From positions 30,283,298 through 30,347,297 of the forward strand of contig NC_088880.1 of the NCBI RefSeq assembly GCF_032884065.1: DNA of 64,000 nt. Direction: 5' to 3'. Position 1 is the stretch's first letter; every line of letters starts with the position of its first letter. Made by a program: the position numbers and the translations under genes. The notes beneath the pieces are model-generated. The model was not told the DNA's origin and ran no database searches. It worked only from the letters and a program-made list of their open reading frames with translations. The DNA is from Artemia franciscana. Its lineage: Eukaryota > Arthropoda > Branchiopoda > Anostraca > Artemiidae. This document shows, in pieces, positions 24,011 to 35,536 of the stretch.

Positions 24011-25209
24011 GCAAAAGTCGACCCAAAGTTCTTTATTTTCAACAAACAAATGAATGCTATGACCCATTACCTTTATTTGCATCGATAAAGAAAAATTCCC
24101 TATATTTCCAAAATTTTAAAAAGAGTACTTTACTGAAAACACAAAACGGACGCTAAAAAGATGTTCTCTTAGGAACAAGAAAGTCCATAAGCATCCTTCA
24201 GAAAATGAAATACAAATTTATTTGGCCCTCAACAGTCTTTCGCTTGCGATGACATCGATAACTTTTAGCATAGAATGATAATCCTCTGAAAGACTCAAAG
24301 AAGCTCAGTTTTCAGTGAATCACTAGTTTTCAAAATTCTTCAAATATAAGGAATTATCATGAGTCAGTTTGTTTGAGCTAGTTCTCTACGTATATCTTGC
24401 ATGATCTGCAAAGCAATTTTTTTTCTGTTTAAATTTCAACTTTTCTGTTTACTTCCATAAACAAATTTTTTTAAATTGATTATTTTTTCGTCCTAATTTT
24501 TTCAATTTACACGATAAACCTTGCGAAATGATTTCGTTAACCGTACAAGGAAAGAACGGGTTGAATGAGGGATGGCCCAAAAAGGGGCACAAGCACGTGA
24601 GTGCTTGTGCACTTACTAATATTTACCTAATATTTTTCAAAACTGAAAAAATTATTCTCCACACTTGTAGATATTACAAAGATGGAAAAAAACTGTAAGG
24701 ATCACGTATTCACCTGGAAGGTTCACTCACGCGTTGCAGAACCCTTCACGCTAGCATTACTAAGGACGTTACATTAAGCTATGTCATCTTACAGAGCAAA
24801 CTTTGACTCTAACATAGGCAGTGCTAAGTAGACTGGAGCTCTGCTTACAATTTTAAAATTATAATCTTCACACAGTTAATGAATTTTAGAAGAAAATTAA
24901 AAAAAATTTCCTAGGAGACCTTTCACGCTTGATCAGAGGTTGAATATTCGTTTCTATTCTATTCCACATTCAATAGCTTGCTTACGATGATAATGAAGAT
25001 TTTAGATTTTTATCATAAGAGTCTTATGAATTTTGCGATAGCCAAGTGCGAAAAGACTTGTTTAAGAGTGAAATGTAAAACTTAACGTAACGTAATCCAC
25101 CTTACCACAGAAAATTACACACGTTGTGAATAATGCTCTTAAAGATTTCTATGTCGCCATCCTAAGTAAGTTTAATAGTCATCATTTAATCAACTAACTT
25201 TATCCTTAG

Positions 25210-25394
25210 GTATGGAGGAGATTTGGTTGCAACAGATAACTATTTCCAAAACAATGATACGATGCACGTTGCCTCGCAGAAACTAAGACCCGGATCAATG
25301 GATGACGCTTTCTGGGTAGGCTATGAATCACTGGATGACCTAAGCACCAACAGCTTACAAACAGCCGGTGGTAGCCTTGCCTCTCAGTACTCAG
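25210..25394 (+). CDS. uif: Exon: central part of the C-type lectin-like domain
   Basis: The acceptor ATCCTTAG precedes and the donor GTAAAT follows. The first base completes the Lys codon of the previous exon, and the last base (G) is carried to the next exon. It encodes YGGDLVATDN, an acidic and Asn-rich loop, then DDAFWVGYESLDD and a Ser/Gly-rich end. GGDLV and FWVGY are the typical strand-2 and WIGL-type core motifs of C-type lectin-like domains. The long segment between them is usual for helix 2 and the following turn. Reading on past the donor runs into unrelated intron sequence. Confidence 0.9.
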
Positions 25395-25429
25395 GTAAAT
25401 TAACTACTCATGCTACTACAACTACTAGC

Positions 25430-25645
25430 AACTCACGGCAGCACCAAGTGTCGCCTAAGGCCAACACAGCTACGTATGCTCATCCTCCATTTGAATCTGT
25501 TCAAAGCCTCCCTTTTTACCCCCTCCCAGGAAGTTCCCATTCTCCTTAAATTTTTCTTCATGACATCCTCCCAAACCAACCGCGGACGACCTGCTTTCTG
25601 TTTAGCCCATGACGGTTGGCCGAAAAGGACAATCTTGGGCAATCA
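25430..25645 (-). pseudogene. LINE (non-LTR retrotransposon) C-terminal ORF fragment
   Basis: The minus strand encodes PKIVLFGQPSWAKQKAGRPR followed by WEDVMKK and SWEGVKREALNRFKWR. This R-x-x-GRP-x-x-R-W-x-D tail is the familiar end of RTE- or CR1-like non-LTR reverse transcriptase ORFs. No RT catalytic motifs remain in this copy. It begins about 35 bp after the host exon donor, so it is an insertion in intron 2. Confidence 0.75.
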
Positions 25646-25669
25646 TATTTATAACTAATAAGACAACTA

Positions 25670-26950
25670 TTCATATGTGCAACTAAATCCAACTTTTAGC
25701 TATTAAAACTAAAAATAAGCTTATTTTCATTTCATTTCTCCTCCATTTTTTCAAGAAATAAAAAAATGCGTTTTAGGGCATATTTCTTAATTCTTAAAGG
25801 GAGGGGCACTTTGGCATACTCTGTCCAGGTATAATGTTATGTCTCTAATTTAGTTTTGTATTTCTTAATTATTTCTTATATCTGTTTCGTGAATGTGTGA
25901 ATTTATTTTGCAAACGTAAATATGTATTTATTTAAGTGAACAAATATTTTTAGTCTGAGTTAGCCCTACTGAAATACTTTTGTTCTAAGTTTCACTTTGT
26001 AGCCTTTCTCCTCTCCTTACTCTGACTGAAAAAAACAAAAAATTACCTCTACAAGAACGGTCAAAGATTTTTTTTTATAGTTTAACTTGTCTTTGAAAAA
26101 TAATTGAAAGTCCTTTTTTGGCAACGACAAAAAATTTATGAAATTTTGAATGCGTGGATTTCAATGAGATAGTAAGACCATAGGGATGGGGTGCAAGATA
26201 ATAGAGGACCATAACACTTGACAGGCTAATGTATGTTATAGCCTAAGGGCCCCTAGATTAATGGCATATTCGTGGTTTTTCAAACGCATCACATTTTTCC
26301 CAAGAAATAACAAAAAAATCACCACTAAAGATCAACTGCTGTCTTTAAAGAAGAATTTATTCATGATATCCGGCATTGCCAGATATCTGGTGCAACAAAC
26401 CGAAGCCAAAAAAGCGAAATCATCCCAAACTTCAATTTCCCTTGTGAACACGCTCTGAAGTTAAACTTCTCTAATGGACACATATACTGATTTGAAGGAT
26501 GCAACTTACAACCAGCTCAAAATTGTGATCACATTGTACAAGCTGACGTTAATTGTGGCCCTCATGACGAACCCCTACATATACACCTAGTTGATCACGT
26601 ACTCAATCCAACCTCCAAAGGCCTTTTATCCTTTCCTTAAGCTGACTAAAGACAACAAGGCTTAAAAATAAACATATATGTCAGTCTGACTACCTCCAGG
26701 GGGATACATCTAACGTGGTGCTGTGCAACCGTTTAGAATAATCTCACGGAGGGGCCTATTCCATCTGTTGATGTGACCAAGCGAAGGCTCATGCATAAAC
26801 CTCCATAAAAGACTGGCGACGTACCAATCTTTGCATGAACCAATCAAACTTTTATATCAACAAGAGATAGACTCCCCAACCGCCCACCCACCCTGAGTAA
26901 GATAAGGTATAAAATTAAAAAAAGCTGGAGGCTTGGTACTAAAATAGCTT
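25670..26950. other. Unclassified intron sequence
   Basis: No repeat family or exon recognised. Short open frames (for example 26261-26458) show no domain or splice support. Confidence 0.4.
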
Positions 26951-27008
26951 TCATAGGAACCAAAAACTACTGCTAGCACAGCGATAGGGTAGTGCTACCA
27001 GCAGAATC

Positions 27009-27379
27009 ATCAAACAGTTCGTGGTAACGAACTGTAGTAAGGAGCGATCCGGCTCAATAGTAACCAAAACTCTAAAAAATTGAATTTTGATATCAATAGC
27101 TACATCAAAAGAATCGCATTTTAATGCTGATTTTAAATATATAAGTTTCATCAAGTTTAGTCTTAGCCATCAAAAGTTACGAGCCTGAGAAAATTTGCCT
27201 TATTTAGGAAAATAGGGGGAAACACCCCCTAAAAGTCGTAGGATCTTAACGAAAATGACACCATCAGATTCAGCGTATCAGAGAACCCTACTGTAGAAGT
27301 TTCAAGCTCCTATCTACAAAAATGTGGAATTTTGCATTTTTTGCCCGAAGACAAATCACGGGTGCGTGTTTATTTGTTT

Positions 27380-27412
<33 letters not shown>

Positions 27413-29943
27413 CCCCAGGGGTCATCGTATCGACCAAGTGGTCCTAGAATGTCGCAAGAGGGCTCATTCTAACGGAAATGAAAAGTTCTAGTGCCCTTTT
27501 TAAGTGACCAAAAAAATTGGAGGGCATCTAGGCCCCCTCCCACGCTCATTTTTTTCCCAAAGTCAACGGATCAAAATTTTGAGATAGCCATTTTGTTTAG
27601 CATAGTCGAAAATCATAATAACTATGTTTTTGGGGATGACTTGCTCCCCCACAGCCCCTGGGGGAGGGGTTGCAAGTTACAAACTTCAATCAGTGTTTAC
27701 ATATAATAATGGTTATTGGAAAGTGTACAGACGTTTTCAGGGGGATTTTTTTTGGTTTTGGGGGTAGGGTTGAGGGAGGGGGCTATGTGGGAGGATCTAT
27801 CCTTGGAGAAATATGCCATGGGGGAAAAAAATTCAATGAAAAGGGCGCAGGACGAATCTGGTCACGTTAGAAAAAAATGTCAAATTAAGAGCTTAATATA
27901 CAATGCTGGGTGTTCGGAGCCTCTCTATTATGGAGTATAATTTGAAAATAACACAACTATACGAGCGATAAAACATATATACCACAACCATAACTCAACT
28001 AACGAAAGAACTGCTAAGAGATAACACAACTATAAAGCGAAAACAGGTGAAAACTAACGGGAAAATAAACGAACTAAGAGGTGGAAGGGGCCCAGAGAAA
28101 AAATATAATCCTTTTTCAATTTTGAGCCTAACTTCCGCAAAGGAGTAATAATGTCAGAAGCCCCAAAATACCGAATTATTTTCTTTTCAAACACTTCGTG
28201 GTAAGGGAACTGTAGTAAGGGGCGACCCGGCTCAATAGTAAACGAAACTCTAAAAAACTGAATTTTGATGCTAAAAGATACATCAAAAGATTCGAATTTT
28301 TACGCTGATTCTAAATATTAAGTTTCAATTAATTTAGTCTTTGTCATCAAAAGTTACGAGCCTGAGAAAATTTGCCCTATTTTGGAAAAAAGGGGGAAAC
28401 ATCCATTAAAAGTCACAGAATCTTAACGAAAATCACACTATCGCATTCGGTATATCAGAGAACTCTATAGCAAAAATTTCAAGCTCCTATCTAAAAAATG
28501 TGGAATTTTGTATTTTTTGCCAGAAGACAAATCACGGGTTTGTTTATTTATTTGTTTGTTTTTTTTTTGTTTTTTTCCCAGGGGTCATCTTATCGACCAA
28601 GTGGTCCTAGGATGTCGCGAGAGGGCTCATTCTAACGGAAATGAAAAGTTCTAGTGCCCTTTTTAAGTGACCATAAAATTGGAGGGCAAATAGGCCCCCT
28701 CCCATGCTCATGTTTTTCCAAAAGTCAACAGATTAAAATTTTAAGATAGCCATTTTGTTCAACATAGTCGAAAACCATAATAACTATGTCTTTGGGAATG
28801 ACTTACTCCCCCACAATCCCTGAGGGAGGGGCTGCAAGTTACAAACTTTGACCAGTGTTTACATATAGTAATGGTTATTGGGAAGTGTACAGACGTTTTC
28901 ATGGGGATTTTTTGGTTTGGGGGGTGGGGTTGATGGGAGAGGGCTTTGTGGGAGGATCTTTCCTTTGAGGAATATGTCACGGGGGAAGAAAAATTCAATG
29001 AAAAGGGCGCAGGATTTTCTAGCATTACTATAAAAAAAAACAATGAAAAAATAAACATGAAAACGTTTTTTCAAATGAAAGTAAGGAATAGCATTGAAAT
29101 TTAAAACGAACAGAGATTATTACGCATATGAGGGGTTCTAAAAATACTTTAGCATAAAGAGCGAGATATTTAGGAGGAGATAGATACCTCGCTCTTGATG
29201 CTAAAATATTTTTAGTGATTTCAACTATTTATTCTACGGCCTTTTTGATTCAGGGGTCATTCTTAAAGAATTGGGACAAAACTTACGATTTAGTGTAAAG
29301 AGCGAGGTATTAACGAGGGTACAAACCCCCTCGTACACATAATAAAAATATAAGAATATAAAAGTTTGTTACGTAAGTTAATTCTTAAGTTACGTATATT
29401 TTTTACTAATAAAAACGTTCGTTGAATATTAAAAGTTCTAGTAGCCTTTTTAAGTAACCGAAAAATTGGAGGGCAGCTAGGCCTCCTTCCCCACCCCTTA
29501 TTTCTCAAAATCGTCTGATCAAAACTAAGAGAAAGCCATTTAGCCAAAAAAAAATTAATATACTAATTTCATTTCAATAATTTATGTGCGGAGAGCCAAA
29601 ATCAAACATGCATTAATTCAAAAACGTTCAGAAATTAAATAAAAAAACTAGTTTTTTTAACTGAAAGTAAGGAGCGACATTAAAACTTAAAACGAACAGA
29701 AATTACTCTGTATATGAAATGGGTTGTCCCCTCCGCAGTCCCACGCTCTTTACGCTAAAGTTTTTAATTGTTTTAAAAAGTAGAATTGTGGCAAAGAGTC
29801 AAACTTTAGCGTAAAGAGCGAGGGACTGCGGAGGGGACAACCCATTTCATATACAGAGTAATTTCTGTTCGTTTTAAGTTTTAATGTCGCTCCTTACTTT
29901 CAGTTAAAAAAACTAGTTTTTTTATTTAATTTCAATTCAAAAT
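27009..29943 (-). repeat. Nested family A composite, left arm of a long inverted repeat
   Basis: Starts at the palindrome at 27014-27035, runs about 850 bp through a family A body, then crosses about 330 bp of sequence with no match to the other family A copies (27870-28190). It then starts a second family A element at a damaged palindrome at 28191-28213. It ends with two hairpin modules (arms CTTTAGCGTAAAGAGCG near 29805, TTTACGCTAAAG near 29752) and CTAGTTTTTTTATTTAATT. The entire order, including the private 330 bp, recurs inverted at 35537-38429. Confidence 0.88.
27381..27412. repeat. Poly-T expansion in a family A copy
   Basis: At this position other family A copies have a short TTTGTTTGTTTG or TTTTTT run, so the 32-T tract is a local expansion of that site. 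Confidence 0.8.
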
Positions 29944-29944
29944 A

Positions 29945-30730
29945 AGGTCTAACATTACTAAAGAAGAGAGGTATCGCTTTTTTCATTTTCCAGTAAGAGC
30001 TATATGTTACACACAATAGCATACATATACACAAAATATATACTAATAAATAGATGTACCCACAAAAAGAGAAAGTTTGTTTGCATACCTGGCACCGTGA
30101 AATCTACCACAGAAAAAAAGAAGAAAAAAACTTAACTAAATCTTAACGCCACTAAACACTTTTTTCATTAGAGCTACGTGGAGGGTTCTAGTTTTGCTGG
30201 GCAAGAAACCAAGAACGGGAATTATGATTACCCTAACAACCAACCCAGCAAACACTGGAACCTAGAATAGAAAACATACGAATTTAATGTTAAAAAGTTA
30301 AGGTCTAACATATTTCAAATCAATTTCAGCAAGAGTCATATAAATACAAAACACACTATATAATAATAATAATAATAATTTATTTATGCTCTCTATACAT
30401 ACATGGATATCCACAGAGGAGTATAGGAAATAAATGAAAAGAAAACTGAAAAGTATAAAATTACATTTCTAACGAAAAGGACGACAATAAGTAGCTGATG
30501 ATACTCATAATGAGTCATAAATATATAATAAATAGCTTATGACAGCTCATTAGTGGATAACACTAATATCAATCATAAAACATAACACATAAACACTCAT
30601 AATACACAAACATAATTCTATATACACAAAACAAACACTAATATATAAATACGCCACAACAAAAAATGTTTTATACCTTTTGGTGTGAAAAATGTCAAGG
30701 TAAAAAAAAAAAAATACAACTATGTCAAAT
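29945..30730. repeat. Two diverged copies of a roughly 340-bp unit
   Basis: The blocks AAGGTCTAACAT, AGCAAGAG(T)CATAT and ACACAAA.TATA, with CACCGTGAAA/GGTGTGAAAA near the end, appear from about 29945 and again from about 30290. An (ATA)n run lies at about 30357-30380 within the second. Function unknown. Confidence 0.35.
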
Positions 30731-32460
30731 AGTTGAAAGGGTTGCCATAGATTTTAATGCAATTTTTTATTTACAATAAATAAAATTAGAAAACATTGTT
30801 AATGTAGATGAAACTAGTCTTGCAGAAACCATAACTTCTAAAAATGTCCCATGCATCATGTTTATTTCTTATATTAGCTCTTATTGATGCTTAAAGAAGT
30901 TGATGTTGTTTTAACAGTTATTCTTCGGTCTGATAACTCTGACAGTTTGTTTGGAAGCTGTTATTTTGTTGCTAAACCTTCAAAACATCACTCAAGCAAG
31001 GAAATCAATGAAAAAGAAGTAATAACAACAATTCATTTGGACAGATTCATTATTCAAATAAAATCAAGGATCAAATTAATAAAAAAAAAAGTTAAATGAA
31101 AACAACATTAGATCAAAAAGAATAAAGAGAAATCGGTTTAAGTCGAGGATTTGTGGTTAATATCCATTACATCCAATCGCTTAAACAAAAACAAATCGTC
31201 ATTTGCTGACTTTAACAATTTATCTCTCTAATGAATAAAAACCATTTCATTTTTCTTTTTGTTTATTGTTCTTCAATGTTTATTTTTCTTCTTTTAAATA
31301 TTATAGTTGTCAGGGAATCAGATAACCTTACCACTTGACTGAAAAGCCACCCTTCATTGAAACAAGATCCAAAATAAGGCGTAGCTTTAGTAGCCTGAGG
31401 GAAATATACGCTTTGCGAAGCTTTGGTGTCTTGAAACGCGTATTTTGTTTTCAAGGGGGCAGTTGCATTGCCAATTAACCAGAAAACAAAATGTTGCCAA
31501 AAAAGAAATTTTGCAGGCATTGAACAAAATGAGAAACTAATTTGGGTTGTTAATTAATAATTATGACAAATGGGTTACGATTTGTTTAACTTCCAGATTT
31601 TTTCCAGCGACATGATTGACCAAAAATCTCTAAAACGCTGACCTAGGTTGCATCACAAAAACCAGTTCTAGTTAATAATAAATTAATAATCACACTTAGA
31701 ATTTAAACCACAAGATCCAAGGGAAACCAGAAATCATTTCTGTAGGTGATTGATACCACCTTTCCCACCAGAATCAGGTATAGCTTTGTTCAATAGCCTA
31801 GATGGAAGGGGTCCCAATCCTAGGGGAATTTAGTAATAATGGAGGTCTTCCAGTATGCCATAAGGTCGATCGTCCAGGATTTTGTTCATTTTAGTATTTT
31901 CTTTGGGCGGTACGTTTTTTTGAGACTATACTATTCAAGACCATCAAGCTGAAACCTCTTACCTTCCGAGGGCGCGCTGACTTCCCGCCACCTGGTGTAC
32001 ATATCAGAGCACCAAGTGTACTTTACAGTTTCGCCACGCTTATCACAGTTGTGCCACGCTTGGCAGAGTCCCCAAAACGATCAGCACGGTTCTGCGACGT
32101 GCCATCTGGTGGACATGACTTCCGAGAGAGAGGTGACCTCTCGTTACCTACAATACAATGCCCCTTTACCATGTACAATAATAATGGTTCAAATTATGTT
32201 TGATTTACAGCCAGCTTATTGCACGAAAATACTGCAATAATATGCACAAATACCCTGAAACTACCAAACCATCTATGTGCCCATGATGAGCGTATACATC
32301 ATAGGGAGACACCCCTGCTTTTGTTTGCGTTTTAGCACTTTTTTATACGGTCATGGAGATGAAAACATATTAGTTTATTTTTGTGGTGGGGGGGGGTACA
32401 ACAATTCGAAATTGATTACAACTTCGGGAAAAAAAACAACCAAACATTGGGAAATTACGC
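30731..32460. other. Unclassified intron sequence with one family G fragment
   Basis: The only repeat recognised is a family G fragment at about 31965-32120 (CCACCTGGTGTACATATCAGAG, GCCACGCTTGGCAGAG, GCCATCTGGTGGACATGACTTC in separate blocks). Related fragments lie near 18230, 44530, 45060 and 61240. Confidence 0.4.
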
Positions 32461-32461
32461 C

Positions 32462-33040
32462 GGAAATATAAGAAGCTAAACAAAAAATAAGAAACTTTAC
32501 ATTTTGAGGGGCAGATACTGCAATGAAGAACTCTCCCCCCTGTACCTGCCTACTTAAACACTAAGGAACTTTCCTGGCCAATGCAAGAATTAGTACCCAG
32601 CTTTTAAGTGAAGTAATTTATTGGGTTTCAAATCTGTCCATTATTATATACCCAATTTTGGCAATCTAGCTGCGTCTTTTAAATCTAGTCTTAAGTTATT
32701 TACTTTACTTGATATTTCCATCTATCTCATTTCTCTGTTATGAGATAGATGTTGTTTGGAAATATAAGAAACTAAACAAAAAATATGAAACTTTACATTT
32801 TGAGGGGCAGATACTGCAATGAAGAACCCTCCTCCCTGTACCTGCCTACTTAAACACTAAGGAACTTTCCTTGCCAATGCAAGAATTAGTACCCAGCTTT
32901 TAAGTGAAGTAATTTATTGGGTTTCGAATCTGTCCATTATTATATACCCAATTTTGGCAATCTAGCTTCGTCTTTTAAATCTAGTCTTAAGTTATTTACT
33001 TTCCTTGATATTTCCATCTATCTCATTTCTCTGTTATCTG
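32462..33040 (+). repeat. 296-bp tandem duplication
   Basis: GGAAATATAAGAA occurs at 32462 and 32758, GCAGATACTGCAATGAAGAA at 32511 and 32807, and TTCTCTGTTAT at 32731 and 33027: a constant 296-bp offset. Only a handful of differences are visible (for example CTCCCCCC versus CCTCCTCC), so the duplication is recent. Confidence 0.9.
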
Positions 33041-33589
33041 GTTTTTATTGGATTCTACAAACTAACGATGTCGAGTAAATAAATATTTCCAATCAAGCAC
33101 TAAAAATGACAAGAACATCTTCCAACGAGAAATGTCAATAATTGATTTATAGGCTTCAGTGTGATCATCATATGGGTACGGTCAATAAAATTGCCGAAAT
33201 TGCAATAAAATTGCCTATTTTCTGTCGTTGGACTTTCTGTGGTGCATACCTCTTCAGTCTTGTTTCCACCTTGCTTTTGCAGGAAAACAAGTTAAAAAAA
33301 GTGAGTTTTGTAAATAAAAAACAGCTGATTTGTCCATTGGCTAATTTTTTTTTATTTATTTTAGCTATCGTCCATTGGCTAAGATAATTTTAGGAACTAA
33401 GATTAGAATATTAGGAGTCATGGCAATGACTGTGGGCTGGAATGCCCTTGTAACGTGGGCACTTCGAAAAGTTGAGGAAGATCTGATTATATTTTTCAAA
33501 AGAATTGTCAAAGGACCGTTTTGGGGACTCGTTTGGGTGACTGTTATCATAGGCACCGCAATAGCGCTGCCTAAGTAAAGATAGATGTG

Positions 33590-33800
33590 GTCACAACGTA
33601 TTATTTTTTTGTTTATTAGACCAGGGCACTTCGTATCGAAGGGGTTGTCGTAGAAACTTCAAAAGGGCTCATTCAGTTGGAAATTGAAGCGGATAGTACC
33701 CTTTTTAATAGTCGAAAATGATTGAAGGGGAACTAACCCCCCTACTATGCCCACCATTCCTCCAAACACATCCAACTAAGATTTTTATATACCCATTTTG
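33590..33800 (-). repeat. Family B fragment, inverted
   Basis: Reverse-orientation block order of the 5.2-6.9 kb array: GACCAGGGCACTTCGTATCG, GGGCTCATTC, TACCCTTTTTAATAGTCGAAA and AACACATCCAACTAAGATTTT. Confidence 0.5.
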
Positions 33801-34144
33801 TTCAACGTGTTTAATTATTTTTATTTTATTTTTTTGTGAATAATTACTATAAAAATATTCAACAACAAAAATACGACCAGCTGCAAGAAAGCTCTGGAGG
33901 GCTTGTGATGGCAGCCGATTAAACAAAAATTACTAAACAATGAATAAACTTAACTTAAACAACAACTTAATTTTATTTCAACTATAATTAATAATATAAA
34001 AAAATATGTTACAAAAAAGTTAGTGTTCAGCCACCTTAACACAATCAGGGAGTGAATTCCATACCGGCTGGCCCAAATGTTTAATTAAAAATTCAATTTG
34101 TCCACCACTCCTATACTCAGTCACCAGATTAGTAGCATACCTTC

Positions 34145-34680
34145 TATAATTGAATAAAAAAAAAATTCTCAACTGAAAGCAAGGAGCGACACTAAAACTT
34201 AAAACGAACAGAAATTATTCCGTATATGAAAGGGGCTGTCCCCTCCTCAACGTCCCACTCTTTACGCTAAAGTTTTTTATTGTTTTAAAAAGTGGAACTG
34301 TGACAAAGAGTCAAACTTTAGCAGGTGGATGCAAATGGTGGACACAATCCCCCTGAGCCCATAGACAATGGTTGTAAGTTGTGCCCCGGGGCATCTAAGG
34401 TTTTATGGAATGGATAATCGGATGAATTTTGGATCAAATAGAGCTCATTTGATTGGAAGTCCGAAATTTTACTGCCCTTTTAAAGATTAAAAAACGAATG
34501 AAGGCCAATCAGCCAACCCCCCCCCCCAAGCCCATCATTACCAAAACGTATTCGATCGAAAATTTAAGAGATTTATTTTGTTTAGCCTTGTTGAAAGGTC
34601 CAGTAATTATGTCTTTTAGGGCGTCAACTTTCCTCAGTCCTCGTGACAAAGGTTGTAAGCTACGCAATTCGTTCATTTTT
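34145..34680. repeat. Family A hairpin-module fragment joined to a family B unit
   Basis: About 34150-34325 carries AAGCAAGGAGCGACACTAAAA, ACGAACAGAAATTATTCCG and CTCTTTACGCTAAAG (family A module). It stops abruptly at CAAACTTTAG, where a second arm would be expected. About 34335-34680 is an inverted family B unit (GGGGCATCTAAGG, GCTCATTTGATTGGAAGTC, AACGTATTCGATCG). Confidence 0.5.
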
Positions 34681-34915
34681 TATACGTTCAACGAATTGCG
34701 TAGACGTTCAACGAATATGTTATTCGTTCGTATTGCGTATACGTTCAACGAACGTGTTGCGTATACGCAATACGAACGTATTGCGTATACGTTCAACGAA
34801 TATGTTATTCGTTGAATAACATTGTATGTTATTCGTTGAATAACATTGTATGTTATTCGTTGAACGTATGTTATTGAGAAGTGGCGTATGTTATCATACG
34901 CCACTCCGTGCTTCA
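34676..34915. repeat. Palindromic short-repeat array
   Basis: Built of GTTCAACGAA, GCGTATACGCAA and ATTCGTTGAATAACATTG blocks. A 24-bp unit repeats exactly at 34807-34830 and 34831-34854 and begins again at 34855. TTGCGTATACGCAA is a perfect palindrome. GTGGCGTATG-TTAT-CATACGCCAC at 34881-34904 is a perfect 10-bp stem with a 4-base loop. The array sits within a short region flanked by family B and family H-like sequence. Confidence 0.85.
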
Positions 34916-35129
34916 TACAAGTAGAACTTAAAGAACCGGTTTTGAAAATTTCATAAATGACAACACATGACTTAGTGCTCTTTCAATAAAAGGCCTCGCT
35001 GAATATGTAGAAAAAGGGCATACCTGAAAGAAACCGGTTTGAGAGCCAATATGTTGTTCGCTCACCGTAGAATGCCATTTGTTACTGCCATTTATTACGA
35101 TTGAGCGTCAAAGAAACAAGTTCTAATTA

Positions 35130-35345
35130 AATGAAGCACTTAAGTGGCGTATAATACACAGGTACATTTTTTTTATATTAAATTTTGGACTATTTCACAA
35201 GCCATGCCAGTGAATGAAATTCCCTTTCCTCCCCCGTGTAACATTTCCCCTAGAAACTTTCCTCCCCACACAAAATCCTCCCTTTGGAAAATTTTCCCGG
35301 AAATTTTTCGCGTATTCCTCAACAACGAATAATATATGTGAACAA
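35130..35345 (+). repeat. Family H-like C-rich fragment
   Basis: AAGTGGCGTATAATACACAGG is followed by C-rich blocks separated by GAAA(C/A)TTT. The same flank (GGCGTATAATACACAAGTAC) and C-rich comb occur in the inverted repeat at 56815-57610. Confidence 0.45.
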
Positions 35346-35536
35346 TATAGGCAAGTTGCGTAACTTACAGCATAACTCAAAACGAGCAAAATTAACATTA
35401 GTGGGGCTGATAACCCCCATGTCTTCTCAACCCCAGGATATAATTTGCGCTTTGCTGAAAACAAAACAAGGCATGGAGATTATCACCCCGACTTATGTAA
35501 TTTCTGTTCGTTTTGAGTTTCATTTACTTATTGATT

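Larger units (their letters stand above)
20820..25209 (+). other. Intron 1 of the Uif-like gene
   Basis: GT-AG intron of 4390 bp, split phase 2. It contains a minus-oriented family A fragment, a 47-T run, two copies of a 140-bp direct repeat, a family D copy and a degenerate minisatellite. About 24010-25200 holds nothing I can name. Confidence 0.8.

Noticed and set aside
33375-33578. 67-codon hydrophobic frame preceded by an acceptor-like TTTATTTTAG
   Set aside because: Its 3' end overlaps a segment shared with the family B region near 6950. It has no matching donor or phase with the Uif-like exons and no recognisable domain.
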